A model generated the notes under the pieces. The model was not told the origin of the DNA, made no database searches, and worked only from the letters and a program-made list of their open reading frames with translations. A DNA stretch of 64,000 nt from Pseudomonadota bacterium. Lineage in GTDB: Bacteria; Pseudomonadota; Gammaproteobacteria; Acidiferrobacterales; UBA6901. Every line of letters begins with the position of its first letter. Positions within the stretch are counted from its first letter, which is position 1. The DNA lies in contig JAJYEX010000010.1 in assembly GCA_021785515.1 (NCBI GenBank), forward strand, positions 1 to 64,000, given 5' to 3'. A program made the translations under genes and the position numbers. Shown here piece by piece: positions 1 through 8,648 of the stretch.

Positions 1-2
1 CC

Positions 3-155
3 CGGCTTCAAGCGCTACGCGCCGAGGCTGCCGCCGAGCTCGGGCGCGCCGGCGATCTTTCCGCGGCGCGGGAAGTCCAGGCGGGTCGCCAGGCGGAAGA
101 CCATGAGCCTCAGGCTGTGCCTGTCCGCAAGCGTGACAGAGTCCTTGAGCGGTAG
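3..155 (+). CDS. C-terminal tail of an unidentified protein (partial)
   Basis: An open frame enters from the left edge and stops with TAG at 153-155, giving about 50 residues rich in Ala, Arg, Glu and Gln (ends RKRDRVLER). A good intrinsic terminator follows about 30 bp later, which supports this frame over the two alternatives. The charged helical tail and the conjugative neighbours would suit a relaxase or mobilisation protein, but the fragment is too short to identify. Confidence 0.4.
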   Translation, partial: RLQALRAEAAAELGRAGDLSAAREVQAGRQAEDHEPQAVPVRKRDRVLER

Positions 156-185
156 CGACTCCGCAGGATTCCCTCCCCCACCCAG

Positions 186-215
186 AGCCCCGGAACCCGT
201 CCGGGGCTTTTTTTT
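186..215 (+). terminator. Rho-independent terminator
   Basis: Eight-base GC-rich stem (186-193 with 201-208), seven-base loop and a run of T. It closes the transcription unit entering from the left edge. Confidence 0.85.
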
Positions 216-445
216 GGCGTCTGTGTCCCGTCGCATTCCGGCCCCTGCCGGTTTTGCCTGCCCGCCTCGACCGGCTGCCCCAGGCCGCTCGCAGTCACGC
301 GCCCTTGCAATCCCCGACGCCAGCCGGAACCCCCGGCTGTCATGGGGCCTGCCGGTCGCCAACCCCGTGACTGTGTGACGCGGCTGCTCGTGAGGGCAAC
401 CGATCGACGCAAGACGCAGGCACATCAACCCACAGGAGCCATACC

Positions 446-1387
446 ATGAATGCGACCGAACACAATCCGGCGCCAGAAGCCGAAGCCACTTCGAGGGGTC
501 CCAATCTCGGCAATCCGCAGGGGGGTCGGGACCTCCACCAGCAGATCACCGACCGGATCTTGGAAGCTATGGAGCAGGCACGCAGCACCGGCCGGCGGCT
601 GTGGGACAGCCAGCCGAGCCTTCCGCTCAACCTCGCGACCGGCAAGCCCTATACAGGCATCAATACCCTGATCCTGTGGGCCGCAGGCCTCAAGCACGCC
701 TACGCCTCCCCCTACTGGCTCACCTACCCGCAGGCATGCACGATGGGCGGACAGGTCCGCAAGGGCGAGCATGGGGAACTGTGCGTCTTCTACAAGCCTT
801 GGGAGACCGAAGAGGCTACCGACAGCGGCGAGACCGAGACCCGGAAAGGTGCCGTGCTCAAATCCTTCCGCGTCTTCAACCTCGACCAGATTGACGGCAT
901 GGAGCCCCCGGCCAGGGAAGAACGTCCGGTCTTTGTCGCCATCGCGGATGCTGAACGGATCCTGGCCGCGAGCCCCGCCCCAATCCACCTGGGCGGCACG
1001 CAGGCCTTCTACCATCCGAGCAGCGATACCATCCACCTCCCGGAGCGGGAACGCTTCGCCTCCGCCGAAGCATTTTACAGCGTTGCCCTGCATGAGCTGA
1101 CCCACAGCACGGGGCATAGCAGCCGGCTCGACCGGACCTTCGGCAAGCGCTTCGGCGATGACGCCTACGCCATGGAAGAACTTGTCGCAGAGATGGGCAG
1201 TGCGTTCCTCAATGCCGAGCTTGGGCTCATCAACGCGACCCTGGAAGACCACGCCGATTACCTCGCGTCCTGGCTCAAGGTTCTGAGATCTGACAGGAAG
1301 GCGATCCTGATTGCTGCCGCCCAGGCGGCCAAGGCACAGGCCTTCCTCAAGTCCCTGCTTCCTTCCGGGTCGCAGGACGCGGCCTGA
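446..1387 (+). CDS. ardC: ArdC-family antirestriction protein (zincin-like)
   Basis: 313 residues. The N-terminal half has the ArdC ssDNA-binding domain pattern (DLHQQITDRILEAME near residue 30, then W-rich segments). The C-terminal half is a zincin-type metallopeptidase domain with HELTHSTGH near residue 215 and a downstream Glu-rich helix (MEELVAEMG) that would supply the third zinc ligand. ArdC proteins are carried by plasmids and ICEs and protect incoming DNA from host restriction. An AGGAG ribosome binding site precedes the ATG. The gene lies just before the coupling-protein gene on the same strand, fitting a transfer module. Confidence 0.85.
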   Translation: MNATEHNPAPEAEATSRGPNLGNPQGGRDLHQQITDRILEAMEQARSTGRRLWDSQPSLPLNLATGKPYTGINTLILWAAGLKHAYASPYWLTYPQACTMGGQVRKGEHGELCVFYKPWETEEATDSGETETRKGAVLKSFRVFNLDQIDGMEPPAREERPVFVAIADAERILAASPAPIHLGGTQAFYHPSSDTIHLPERERFASAEAFYSVALHELTHSTGHSSRLDRTFGKRFGDDAYAMEELVAEMGSAFLNAELGLINATLEDHADYLASWLKVLRSDRKAILIAAAQAAKAQAFLKSLLPSGSQDAA

Positions 1388-1739
1388 TCCCGCCGGCCGC
1401 CGCCCCGTGGCGGGGGTTTTCTTTAGCGGGAATTTCCGCGCGGCGCACTTATATAGTGGGGCCGCATTGTCGCAGGTGCGGGCAGCACGGTGAGAAAATC
1501 CGCAAGACCCAAGTACAAAGGGAGGTAATGCAGGATCGACGTGCAGGCACCACGCCGGGCCCAAGGGGACCGTGCCCTCGCCGCCGTCTACATACCGGAT
1601 CGGTCGCCGCTTCTAGTCCCTGCGCGCGGCCGCGCGGCTCACTGAGCGCCGCCATTTCCGCCGCAGTCTATATATATAGAGGCCGGCAATCCGCCGATCT
1701 CCCCGATCCGAGATCCATTCCAGCGGAGGAGATGAATCC
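1388..1739. other. Intergenic region between ardC and traD
   Basis: No convincing gene. It contains a perfect 14-base AT palindrome at 1667-1680 and another AT island near 1449, both unusual in this GC-rich context and possible promoter or binding sites for the downstream coupling-protein gene. The real start downstream is marked by GGAGGAG just before 1740. Confidence 0.4.
1398..1424 (+). terminator. Possible terminator after ardC
   Basis: Five-base GC stem (1400-1404 with 1409-1413) followed by GGG and a T-rich stretch, starting 10 bp after the ardC stop. The short stem makes this a moderate call. Confidence 0.45.
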
Positions 1740-3377
1740 ATGACGAATGCAGCACGAGGCCAACGACTCCCGGGCACGCTGGCTGGGTGGGCGGTACTGA
1801 CCCTTTTAGGCTATGCAGCAGATGCCTCCCTGCACCCGGTGGGCTTTGCGGACGGGGCACGGGCAGCGGGTGCATGGCTGCGCGCGCAGCTTTTGACAGC
1901 GCCTGCGCACGAAAGCGCGCTTTCGTTCCTGGTGCAGCTGGCCCGGATCCTGCCACGGGAGACTTACCTCGTGCCGGCTGCCGCGGCGGCACTCGTCGCG
2001 GTGGTCACGTATGCGCTTCGGCGGCGACGCCGTGACGTCGTCCAGCGCGGGGCACGCTTCGGTCGACCCGCGCGCCGGGAGCACGGCGCCATCCCCATCG
2101 GCCCGGTCTCGATCCCGCGCGATATCGAAACCCAGCATGTGTTGCTCACCGGCTCGACCGGTACCGGCAAATCGCTCGCGCTGCAGGCCCTGGTTGATAC
2201 GATCCGCGACCGGGCGGGGGAGCGGGCGGTCGTGGTCGACCCGGGTGGGGAACTCATGGCGCGGTACTGGCGGTGCGGTGACACCCTGCTGAATCCGCTC
2301 GATGCGCGCAGTGTCGCCTGGTCACCGCTTGCCGAGCTGCGGGGGGCGGCGGACGCGGAGCGCCTCGCGAAGAGCCTGCTCCCCGATACCGAGGGCCCGG
2401 ATGCCCAGCAGTGGCAGTGCTACGCCCAGGGGTTGACCAGCGCGGTGCTGCAACGGCTGATGGAGCGCCGGGGAAGGAGTACGAATGCCGATCTGGTGCA
2501 GGGGCTCACCATCGCGAATTCCGAGGACCTCGAAGTACTGGTCAGGGGTCTGCCGGCGCAGACCTTGTTCGATTCGGGTGCCACCAGGATGCTGGGCTCG
2601 GTGCGCGCGATCATCGGTGCGTATCTCGCGCCCTATCGGTTTCTGCCGCCTGGTGCGGGGGCGGATGCCTGGAGCCTGCGCCGCTGGGTCGAGGGGGGAA
2701 GCGGATGGCTCTGGATTCCGGTGCGGGCGGACGTGAGCACGGCGCTGCGCCCACTTATTGCGGCGTGGATCGGGGAACTGGTGAGTGCGGTGCTGGCGCT
2801 GCCGCCGGATCGCAACCGGCGATTATGGCTGCTGTTGGACGAGCTGGCAGCACTCGGGCGCGTCCAGGCGCTGTCGGAGGCGCTCACCCAGGGGCGGAAG
2901 TTCGGGCTGTGCGCGTGTGCCGGCCTTCAGACGGTCGCGCAGTTGCGCGGGGCTTATGGCCTCTCGGGTGCGCAGACGCTCCTAAGCTGCTTCTCTTCCC
3001 AGTTGATCCTGCGCGCCGCTGATCCCGAGACCGCGGACTGGGGCAGCCGTCTGCTCGGCGATCAGCAGCTGTCGCGCCGGGTGAAGAGCGAGGGGTCCGG
3101 CGCCGGCGGGTCGCATTCCGGTGAAAGCGAGCAGATCAGCATCGAACGGGTGGTGCTGCCGTCGGAGATCGCGGGGCTGCGCGATCGGTGCGGATTTCTC
3201 AAACTCGCGGGGGATTTTCCGATTGCGCGGGTCGAGATTCCGATCCCGCCCGCGCGGGCGGAGGTTTGCCGGCCGTTTGTGGCGGCGGCAACCGGGACAA
3301 CCGCGCCGGAGCCTGCGGCCCCGCCGGCGGGCGGGTTGAGCGCGGTCACCGAGCTGGTTGAGAGGATGAGGTCGTGA
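1740..3377 (+). CDS. traD: Type IV coupling protein, TraD/VirD4 family
   Basis: 545 residues. Hydrophobic N-terminal segments (about residues 12-35 and 75-95) should anchor it in the inner membrane. A Walker A box GSTGTGKS lies near residue 138 and Walker B LLLDELAALGR near residue 362. The following GRKFGLCACAGLQTVAQL segment is typical of TraD/TrwB DNA-binding ATPases that pass the relaxase-bound strand to the conjugation channel. A strong GGAGGAG precedes the ATG. The protein ends close to the integrase end of the element, so other transfer genes must lie left of the window. Confidence 0.85.
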   Translation: MTNAARGQRLPGTLAGWAVLTLLGYAADASLHPVGFADGARAAGAWLRAQLLTAPAHESALSFLVQLARILPRETYLVPAAAAALVAVVTYALRRRRRDVVQRGARFGRPARREHGAIPIGPVSIPRDIETQHVLLTGSTGTGKSLALQALVDTIRDRAGERAVVVDPGGELMARYWRCGDTLLNPLDARSVAWSPLAELRGAADAERLAKSLLPDTEGPDAQQWQCYAQGLTSAVLQRLMERRGRSTNADLVQGLTIANSEDLEVLVRGLPAQTLFDSGATRMLGSVRAIIGAYLAPYRFLPPGAGADAWSLRRWVEGGSGWLWIPVRADVSTALRPLIAAWIGELVSAVLALPPDRNRRLWLLLDELAALGRVQALSEALTQGRKFGLCACAGLQTVAQLRGAYGLSGAQTLLSCFSSQLILRAADPETADWGSRLLGDQQLSRRVKSEGSGAGGSHSGESEQISIERVVLPSEIAGLRDRCGFLKLAGDFPIARVEIPIPPARAEVCRPFVAAATGTTAPEPAAPPAGGLSAVTELVERMRS

Positions 3378-3567
3378 GGGAGTGCGCCCGGCGCTACCGT
3401 GCGATTGGGGACGCGGGGCACACGCGGGCAGCGCATGCACGTCGGCGTTACCACTTCTTCCAGAGGCTCATCGAAGTCCCCAGGGGGGATCGTTGTGGTC
3501 CTGATGCACGACGCACCCGCGGTGCCTTCCGTATCGAACCCCGTTTCATCCTTGAGGCATAGCGGCG

Positions 3568-4575
3568 TCAACCGATCAACGCGACCAGATCCTCCGCCCG
3601 CAGGTGCGTGTAGCGCTTCAACATCTGCAAGGTCTTGTGGCCGGTGATGGCCGCCACCTGCATGGGATTGAGCGCCTTCTCGAAGAGTCGCGAGGTCGCC
3701 TCGTGGCGCAGATCGTGGAAGGTCAGGCCCTCGATGCCGGCGGTGGAACAGGTGCGCTCGAACGCCTGGCTGATGGAATCGGGGCGCATCGACCACACCG
3801 CTCCGTCCAGCCGGCGGGGCAGGTCATCGAGGACCTGCAGGGCGCGCGACGACAGCGGCACCCGCCGGGGCGTGCCGGTCTTGGTTTCCGGTATCAGCAA
3901 CACTCGGGCTTTCCGGTCCACATGTTCCCAGCGCATGGCGGCGATCTCGCCTCGGCGCATGGCGGTCTCGATGGCCCAGATGATAATTGGGCCGACCTCG
4001 CCGCCGTCGGCGCGGGCGGCTTCGAGCAGTCGGGGTTCCTCGCCGTCCGTGAGGCGGCGAGTACGTCCCGGCGGGAGCTTAGGCCGCTGCCCCCGGATTC
4101 TTTTTACCGGGTTCCCCAAAGACTCCATGCCCCATACGGAACCTGCGGCCGTGAACACATGTGAAAGCAATGCAAGGTCCAGGCGAATGGTGTTGGCCCC
4201 CTTGCCGTGGGCCTGCCAGTCGCGGACCTGAGCGGCAATGTCGGACCCTTTGATCGAGGCAAGTGAGCGCCGGGACAGCGGCAGGTCCATCAGAACCTTT
4301 ACCCGGTTGCGCTCACGCGCGATGGTGGTGGCCTTTTTGGTTGGGGTAATCTCTGCGAGATAGCGCTGGAGCGCGTCGGACAGGGGCGTTCTCTCGGCCT
4401 CGGCACGTGATACGAACACGCCTCGGTCAATCTCGTGTTCGATACCTACCGCCCAGGCCTGCGCCGCAGCCTTGCTGTCGAATGTGCGGACCTGCACAGG
4501 ATACCCTCTCCTGCGGATGTGCGCCTGCCAGGCGCGCTTGCCATTCGGGCCTTTGCGTGGAATGAACGAAGCCAT
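3568..4575 (-). CDS. Tyrosine recombinase / integrase
   Basis: 335 residues. The N-terminal part (MASFIPRKG, then an arm-binding Arg/Lys-rich segment) is followed by a SAM-like core-binding region and a catalytic domain: Arg in TAMRRGE, HDLRH box, His in TGHK, and the nucleophilic Tyr in KRYTHL near the C-terminus. All catalytic residues appear present, so the enzyme is probably active. GAGGAG lies nine bases before the ATG. The gene starts 136 bp from the 3' end of tRNA-Leu(UAA), the usual position for an element's own integrase. It is transcribed away from the tRNA, into the element. Confidence 0.9.
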   Translation of the reverse strand: MASFIPRKGPNGKRAWQAHIRRRGYPVQVRTFDSKAAAQAWAVGIEHEIDRGVFVSRAEAERTPLSDALQRYLAEITPTKKATTIARERNRVKVLMDLPLSRRSLASIKGSDIAAQVRDWQAHGKGANTIRLDLALLSHVFTAAGSVWGMESLGNPVKRIRGQRPKLPPGRTRRLTDGEEPRLLEAARADGGEVGPIIIWAIETAMRRGEIAAMRWEHVDRKARVLLIPETKTGTPRRVPLSSRALQVLDDLPRRLDGAVWSMRPDSISQAFERTCSTAGIEGLTFHDLRHEATSRLFEKALNPMQVAAITGHKTLQMLKRYTHLRAEDLVALIG

Positions 4576-4711
4576 GATGCACTGCTCCTCGTCGATGGTT
4601 ATCCGACGAGCACTGTACCCGGTTTTGCAACCTGATTACAGCATAATTACAGCAAATAGCGAATGGGGAGAGTTAAAGCACTTCCGTTTATCATATAAGT
4701 TATTGTTTTTA

Positions 4712-4800
4712 TGGTGCCCGAGGCCGGAATCGAACCGGCATGAAGGTTGCCCTCCGAGGGATTTTAAGTCCCTTGCGTCTACCAATTCCGCCACTCGGGC
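4712..4800 (-). tRNA. tRNA-Leu (anticodon UAA)
   Basis: Complete class II tRNA of 89 nt with encoded CCA (complement at 4712-4714). The acceptor stem begins GCCCGAG, the anticodon loop reads CTTAAAA between AGGGA and TCCCT, there is a long variable arm, and the T-loop is GTTCGAT. The 3' end faces the integrase gene and is the likely attB of the element to the left. In E. coli the equivalent gene follows tRNA-Gly and tRNA-Cys; here those lie 10.7 kb away on the same strand. Confidence 0.95.
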
Positions 4801-5263
4801 CGGGTATTGCGCTGCGAATTCTCGAGCCAAACGATCCAGATCGCTCGCCCTTCCGGTCTGCCTGATGCGCATCAGACAGACCGCACAGGAACATCACGCT
4901 GACGTTCCGGGGCCACCGGGAATCGCACCACATGCCCTACCCCATCGAGACTCCGTGACCGAGAGCCCATTGTCAGCGGCGGCTATCTTACCTTACACAC
5001 TCTGAGGACACAGCATCCGAGCGAAAACGTCGACTATGCCGCGCCCCGCCTAGTTTCAGGCTATGCGGAATAGCAGGGTGCGCAGTGGTGGAATGCTAAT
5101 TAGATTTCCGGAAACATGGGCATGACAGGAAATAATGGCACCCCGCTGCTGGCATACCACCCAACACGGCAGACCGTATCTTTTCGAGGTGCACACCTCA
5201 AACGGGACGGATAGACGACCGGCATCAACGGTCGTGGGGCCTCGGTCATCAGGTCGCTTTAAT
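4801..5263. other. Non-coding stretch beside tRNA-Leu
   Basis: I see no believable gene. Open frames here either run across the tRNA antisense strand or lack family features. The terminator of the exported DsrE-like gene occupies the right end. Confidence 0.4.
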
Positions 5264-5305
5264 CAAAAATACAGCTCCTCTGACCGGAGCAGTCCCGATC
5301 AGAGG
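5264..5305 (-). terminator. Terminator after exported DsrE-like gene
   Basis: On the minus strand a seven-base stem (5299-5305 with 5277-5283) with a long loop is followed by AGCTG and then a T-rich run. It lies 65 bp after the stop of the 5370-5924 gene. Confidence 0.55.
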
Positions 5306-5369
5306 GGAAAACCCAAGCATTCGTCCGGCCAGGCAGCACGTCGCACAGCCTGGGGCAGTACCCAGAGAA

Positions 5370-5924
5370 TCAGGTCCGGTGTCTGCAAACTGCCGCCTTC
5401 GGATTGTCCAGACAACGGCTGTCCTTCACCGGTGTCGGCAGCGGATTGATATATTCGTATCCCTTCGATTCCAGATAAATGATCTCCGCGAATCCCGCCG
5501 GAATAATAGTTATGAATCCATCGATATCCCTGGCGTGAAACCCGGCAGCATGCATGGCGTTATTGCACATACGGAACTGAACACCATGGCGGGTCAGACT
5601 CTCCATCTTGTCAACAATCCCCTGATACTTCATGTAGTTCTCCTTGGCGAACGTGCGAATTTCTGCGCCATGGAACACCACCACCGTCTTGCCTGGCACC
5701 ACCTTGTTCACGTTGGTGATGAAATTGTACAGGGCATACAACTCCTGCGGCTTATTGTAATTCACATCGTAAACGCGGTTGATACGCGGATACGCGTGCA
5801 TGTCCTTCTTTGCCGTACCGAACGGTTCAAGATAGTGGCCACGCGCATATGCACTCCCGACCACCAGCATCCCCGCCAGAACCAAACACACAGAACAGCT
5901 TTTAACAAGGCTTTTTCTGTTCAT
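5370..5924 (-). CDS. Exported DsrE-like protein (copy 1)
   Basis: 184 residues from the ATG preceded by GGAAGAG; an upstream in-frame ATG adds eight residues. Signal peptide MNRKSLVKSCSVCLVLAGML ending near AYA, then mature protein beginning with EPFGTA (residues 33-38). The rest has the DsrE/F alpha-beta pattern: VVVFHGAEIRTF strand-helix, a helix containing IVDKMESLTRHGVQFRMC, then a Cys at the usual DsrE position. Cytoplasmic DsrE relatives carry sulfur as persulfide; a periplasmic role is inferred from the signal peptide only. It lies 78 bp after a Crp/Fnr regulator on the same strand and has a paralogue at 7759. Confidence 0.75.
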   Translation of the reverse strand: MNRKSLVKSCSVCLVLAGMLVVGSAYARGHYLEPFGTAKKDMHAYPRINRVYDVNYNKPQELYALYNFITNVNKVVPGKTVVVFHGAEIRTFAKENYMKYQGIVDKMESLTRHGVQFRMCNNAMHAAGFHARDIDGFITIIPAGFAEIIYLESKGYEYINPLPTPVKDSRCLDNPKAAVCRHRT

Positions 5925-6002
5925 TTTCTCTTCCGACTCTCCGTTCATTCAGAAACTCGCCACAGGTTACCTACGCAAAAGAGGCTGTGTCAGTGACATT
6001 GG

Positions 6003-6713
6003 CTACACTGGACGCTTGCGCATCCACGAGCTCAGTGCGTCAGGAGATACCAGTTCGATCTGGCCGCGAAACAGGCGAATGCAACCCCGGTGTTCGAATG
6101 TCTTGAGCAGACGGCTGAGCACTTCCCGCGTCGTGCCCAGTTCGCGGGCAAGTTCCTGATGGGTGATTTTGAGCCGTCGCGCATTGCTGCGCCCGAAACG
6201 CTGTCCCAGCAGACACGCAAGACGAAGATCGAGCCCGTGAAACGCCACCTCTTCGACCAGCTGCATGACATCGCTCAGCCGGCGCGACAGCGAAATAAGC
6301 ACGGCGGTCCGGAACGCTTCTGACTCCGCGAGCGCGCGCTGAAAATAAATTTGCGGAATACTCACCACACTCACATCGTCCTCTGCCGTCGCGCAGGCGG
6401 TGTATGCGATGCCCTGCATGAGATGACTCAACGTCAACACGCAGATCTCTCCGCCGTAAAGACGATATAACAGAATTTCCCGCCCGTTTTCCGCCGCTTC
6501 GTAGATCCGGATAGTACCCCGGACTACCAGAAGAAAATCCAGACATGGCTGGCCTTTGCGCACAATCGCGGTTCCGGCCGCGATGTCCATGCAGCGACCA
6601 GCTTGAATAGCCTCCTGCCAGCTCGGATGTTGGATCTCGCGAAACAACGGAAACCCGGCAAGGCGTTCGGCAATGCTGTCTACAGAGGAATCTGACACTT
6701 TAATGTCCGGCAT
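6003..6713 (-). CDS. Crp/Fnr-family transcriptional regulator
   Basis: 236 residues. Cyclic-nucleotide-binding-type beta-barrel at about residues 15-130, dimerisation helix around 130-155, and a winged HTH at about 170-220 (ITHQELARELGTTREVLSRLLK). It lacks the N-terminal cysteine cluster of oxygen-sensing Fnr. It has Cys in the segment GGEICVLTLSH and another in TACATAED, which places it near the GEIC subgroup of Crp/Fnr proteins whose signal I cannot state. It is upstream of one exported DsrE-like gene and divergent from the other, so it may control both. Confidence 0.85.
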   Translation of the reverse strand: MPDIKVSDSSVDSIAERLAGFPLFREIQHPSWQEAIQAGRCMDIAAGTAIVRKGQPCLDFLLVVRGTIRIYEAAENGREILLYRLYGGEICVLTLSHLMQGIAYTACATAEDDVSVVSIPQIYFQRALAESEAFRTAVLISLSRRLSDVMQLVEEVAFHGLDLRLACLLGQRFGRSNARRLKITHQELARELGTTREVLSRLLKTFEHRGCIRLFRGQIELVSPDALSSWMRKRPV

Positions 6714-7758
6714 AATGGACTCCGAGATCTGTCGTTGGGCGACTGTGTCCGGCAGAACGCATCTGTCGCCTCGCTTTGTAGTGGTCCCGCTCTAATAAAT
6801 ATACCTATTGCGAATATCCCGGGAATACCCATCTGTCTAGATCAATTCTGGACCCAAGCCCTGGACCCGGGCCTCACATCACTCACCCCCGAAAGCAGCG
6901 GTGGCCGGCGGAGCAAGCCCCGCAACCGAAATCACGCCGTCGCGAATCCAGTCCTGGCGGTCAGGCCCGAATCGTCGCAAACGAATGCGGGGGGGCCTGA
7001 TGTATTTCGGATCACGCGGCACAATCTGTGCCGGCACAACGCCTCTCGTTGACTGGCTCAAAACTGCGTGCGCAAGACGGCCGGCGCAATCGCGGCTGCG
7101 GGACGGACATCAAACGCCCGGCGGTCCTGTTCTACCCCGTTCCATCCCCTGGCCCCCGCCTCCCGGCGGCCGATCCCGCACAGCTTGGACGTCACAGGCC
7201 GCGCCAAAGCATGAATAGGCTCCGAGTAAAACAGTAAAGTATGACCGCGGAACGGGTGTTGCCAGCCTCATGTGGGCATCGGCCCTGACTCGGTCAGAGG
7301 TGCCGCGCTGGCCAAAAGACCCGGCGCACCGGTACCTGACTCGTACCCACAGTCCGGTCAAACCGGGCGTAAAACTCGCCTCGCCGGGATGCCGGGGACA
7401 GGCTCACCTCGCAATGGATGGATACACATGGCACCTCCTGCTGGATTCCTTGCCGATTATGGGGGCTTTATACAGCTTAAGATAATGACGGCGCTTCTGC
7501 CGCCCGGCAACTTTTTATACTAGCGCTCTGTCAGCTGGAAAGTCCATGACAAAATCGCACCCCAGTCACCCCCGCACTAGCTAATCCGGGGGCCAGAACC
7601 GCACCGGTGAACCAAAAAACGAAAATGCGGAATATTTTAGAGGAACCAAGAGTCTACACTTCGTGACGCCCTTCCTTAGTTATAGGCGGCCAAGGCAAGA
7701 CCACCCATCCCGAAATGGCGTCACCACTACGGCACAATAACTGGAGGATTGGAACATT
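6714..7758. other. 1.0 kb non-coding region between regulator and second DsrE gene
   Basis: No gene recognised. Short open frames on both strands have no family pattern. The region should contain the divergent promoters for the Crp/Fnr gene and the 7759 gene. AT-rich hexamers near 7470-7520 (for example TATACT at 7512-7517) could be promoter elements, but no clean -35/-10 pair or Fnr box is visible. Confidence 0.4.
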
Positions 7759-8274
7759 ATGAAAATGAGACATGCACTGCCTCTGCTGGGCGCCGCGCTG
7801 CTGGCTTTGGCAACTGCTGCCGCCCCTGTATACGCCTCGAACGGTTTTGAACCCTTCGGAACGGCTATCGACCACAGCCACATCAAGTACTACGGACTGA
7901 AGGTCGTGATCGATGCAGGCGGTGCAATCCCGGCAGATACGGCATTCCAGGCTATGGTCGCGGGACGCATCATGCAGATGCCTCACGCCAAAGTCATCAT
8001 GGTCATATCCGGCCCTGTGATACGCATGTTTGCCAAGTCTGCGTACATCAAACACCAAGCCCTGATCGATCATCTTGCGACGCTCAGAAAGGAAGGACTC
8101 AAGATAGAATTCTGTGGCAATTCAGTGCAAGCCGTTGGGCTCAAGCCCTCTGACATGATCGGTCTCGGGACTGTAGTGCCGGGAGCCTTTCCCGCAATCG
8201 CCGACGCCGAGCGTCATGGCTACGCTATGGTTAAGCCGACACGGCTTGTGCCTCCTGCCAAGAAGGGTCGCTAA
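7759..8274 (+). CDS. Exported DsrE-like protein (copy 2)
   Basis: 171 residues. Signal peptide MKMRHALPLLGAALLALATA ending near VYA, then the same mature start EPFGTA (residues 31-36) as the 5370 protein. Core strands and helices match: VIMVISGPVIRMF, then ALIDHLATLRKEGLKIEFC with the conserved Cys, then VPGAFPAIADAERHGYA at the C-terminus. It is a diverged paralogue of the minus-strand gene, with a Crp/Fnr regulator between them. GGAGG lies 11 bases before the ATG. Sulfur-carrier function is inferred from the family; the substrate is unknown. Confidence 0.75.
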   Translation: MKMRHALPLLGAALLALATAAAPVYASNGFEPFGTAIDHSHIKYYGLKVVIDAGGAIPADTAFQAMVAGRIMQMPHAKVIMVISGPVIRMFAKSAYIKHQALIDHLATLRKEGLKIEFCGNSVQAVGLKPSDMIGLGTVVPGAFPAIADAERHGYAMVKPTRLVPPAKKGR

Positions 8275-8283
8275 AACCTCAAC

Positions 8284-8317
8284 CGCCCCGCTTTGTCCAG
8301 ACGGTCAAAGCGGGGCG
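8284..8317. terminator. Strong inverted repeat after the DsrE-like gene
   Basis: Perfect 12-base stem (8284-8295 with 8306-8317), 10-base loop, starting 9 bp after the stop codon. There is no T-run, so it may stabilise the 3' end or terminate weakly. Confidence 0.55.
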
Positions 8318-8648
8318 AGCTGTACCCGGATAAATCCGCTGCGGCACCAGTCGATCGTACGACCAATCCAACAGCCGTCCGGCAACCACTTCTTCGCTCT
8401 CACGCAAAAAAAGCAGCGTCGCGGCCCCGGTCACGATGCGCAGCAGGTCGCGCCTCAGGGTGGCCTCGGTCCTGACAGCCCCGAGAGCATCCTCGTTTCC
8501 TCCGGGTAATTCGCGGTCAAACATTGCCGGCCCCGCGACGGCTCAGCTGCGGGTCTGATAAGCTGTGCGGTGGTGGTGATCTCCACAACCCGGCCGGACG
8601 GCCGGCGCCGCCAGACTCTCAGACCCCGTTTGGCGGATACCCCTAGCC
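8318..8648. other. Intergenic region before the repair-fusion gene
   Basis: No gene seen. Open frames here on the minus strand extend antisense through the 8649 gene and have no family features. Confidence 0.35.

Larger units (their letters stand above)
1..4711. mobile_element. End of an integrative conjugative element at tRNA-Leu
   Basis: This stretch holds an antirestriction gene, a conjugation coupling-protein gene and a tyrosine integrase gene, and stops exactly at the 3' end of tRNA-Leu(UAA). Integrases of this class commonly use tRNA 3' ends as attB. AT-rich sequence between the integrase start (4575) and the tRNA carries a short direct repeat (attacagc twice, about 4636-4655) that could be an arm-type site. 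The other end lies outside the window, so the size and the exact att core cannot be given. That it is an ICE rather than a mobilisable island is inferred from the coupling protein. Confidence 0.7.

Noticed and set aside
3374-3647. Small ORFs between traD and the integrase
   Set aside because: Several overlapping frames, none with a family pattern; they run antisense into the integrase 3' end.
4472-5005. 177-codon plus-strand ORF across tRNA-Leu
   Set aside because: It runs antisense over the integrase start and the tRNA; its peptide RPESNRHEGC is the usual antisense translation of a tRNA.
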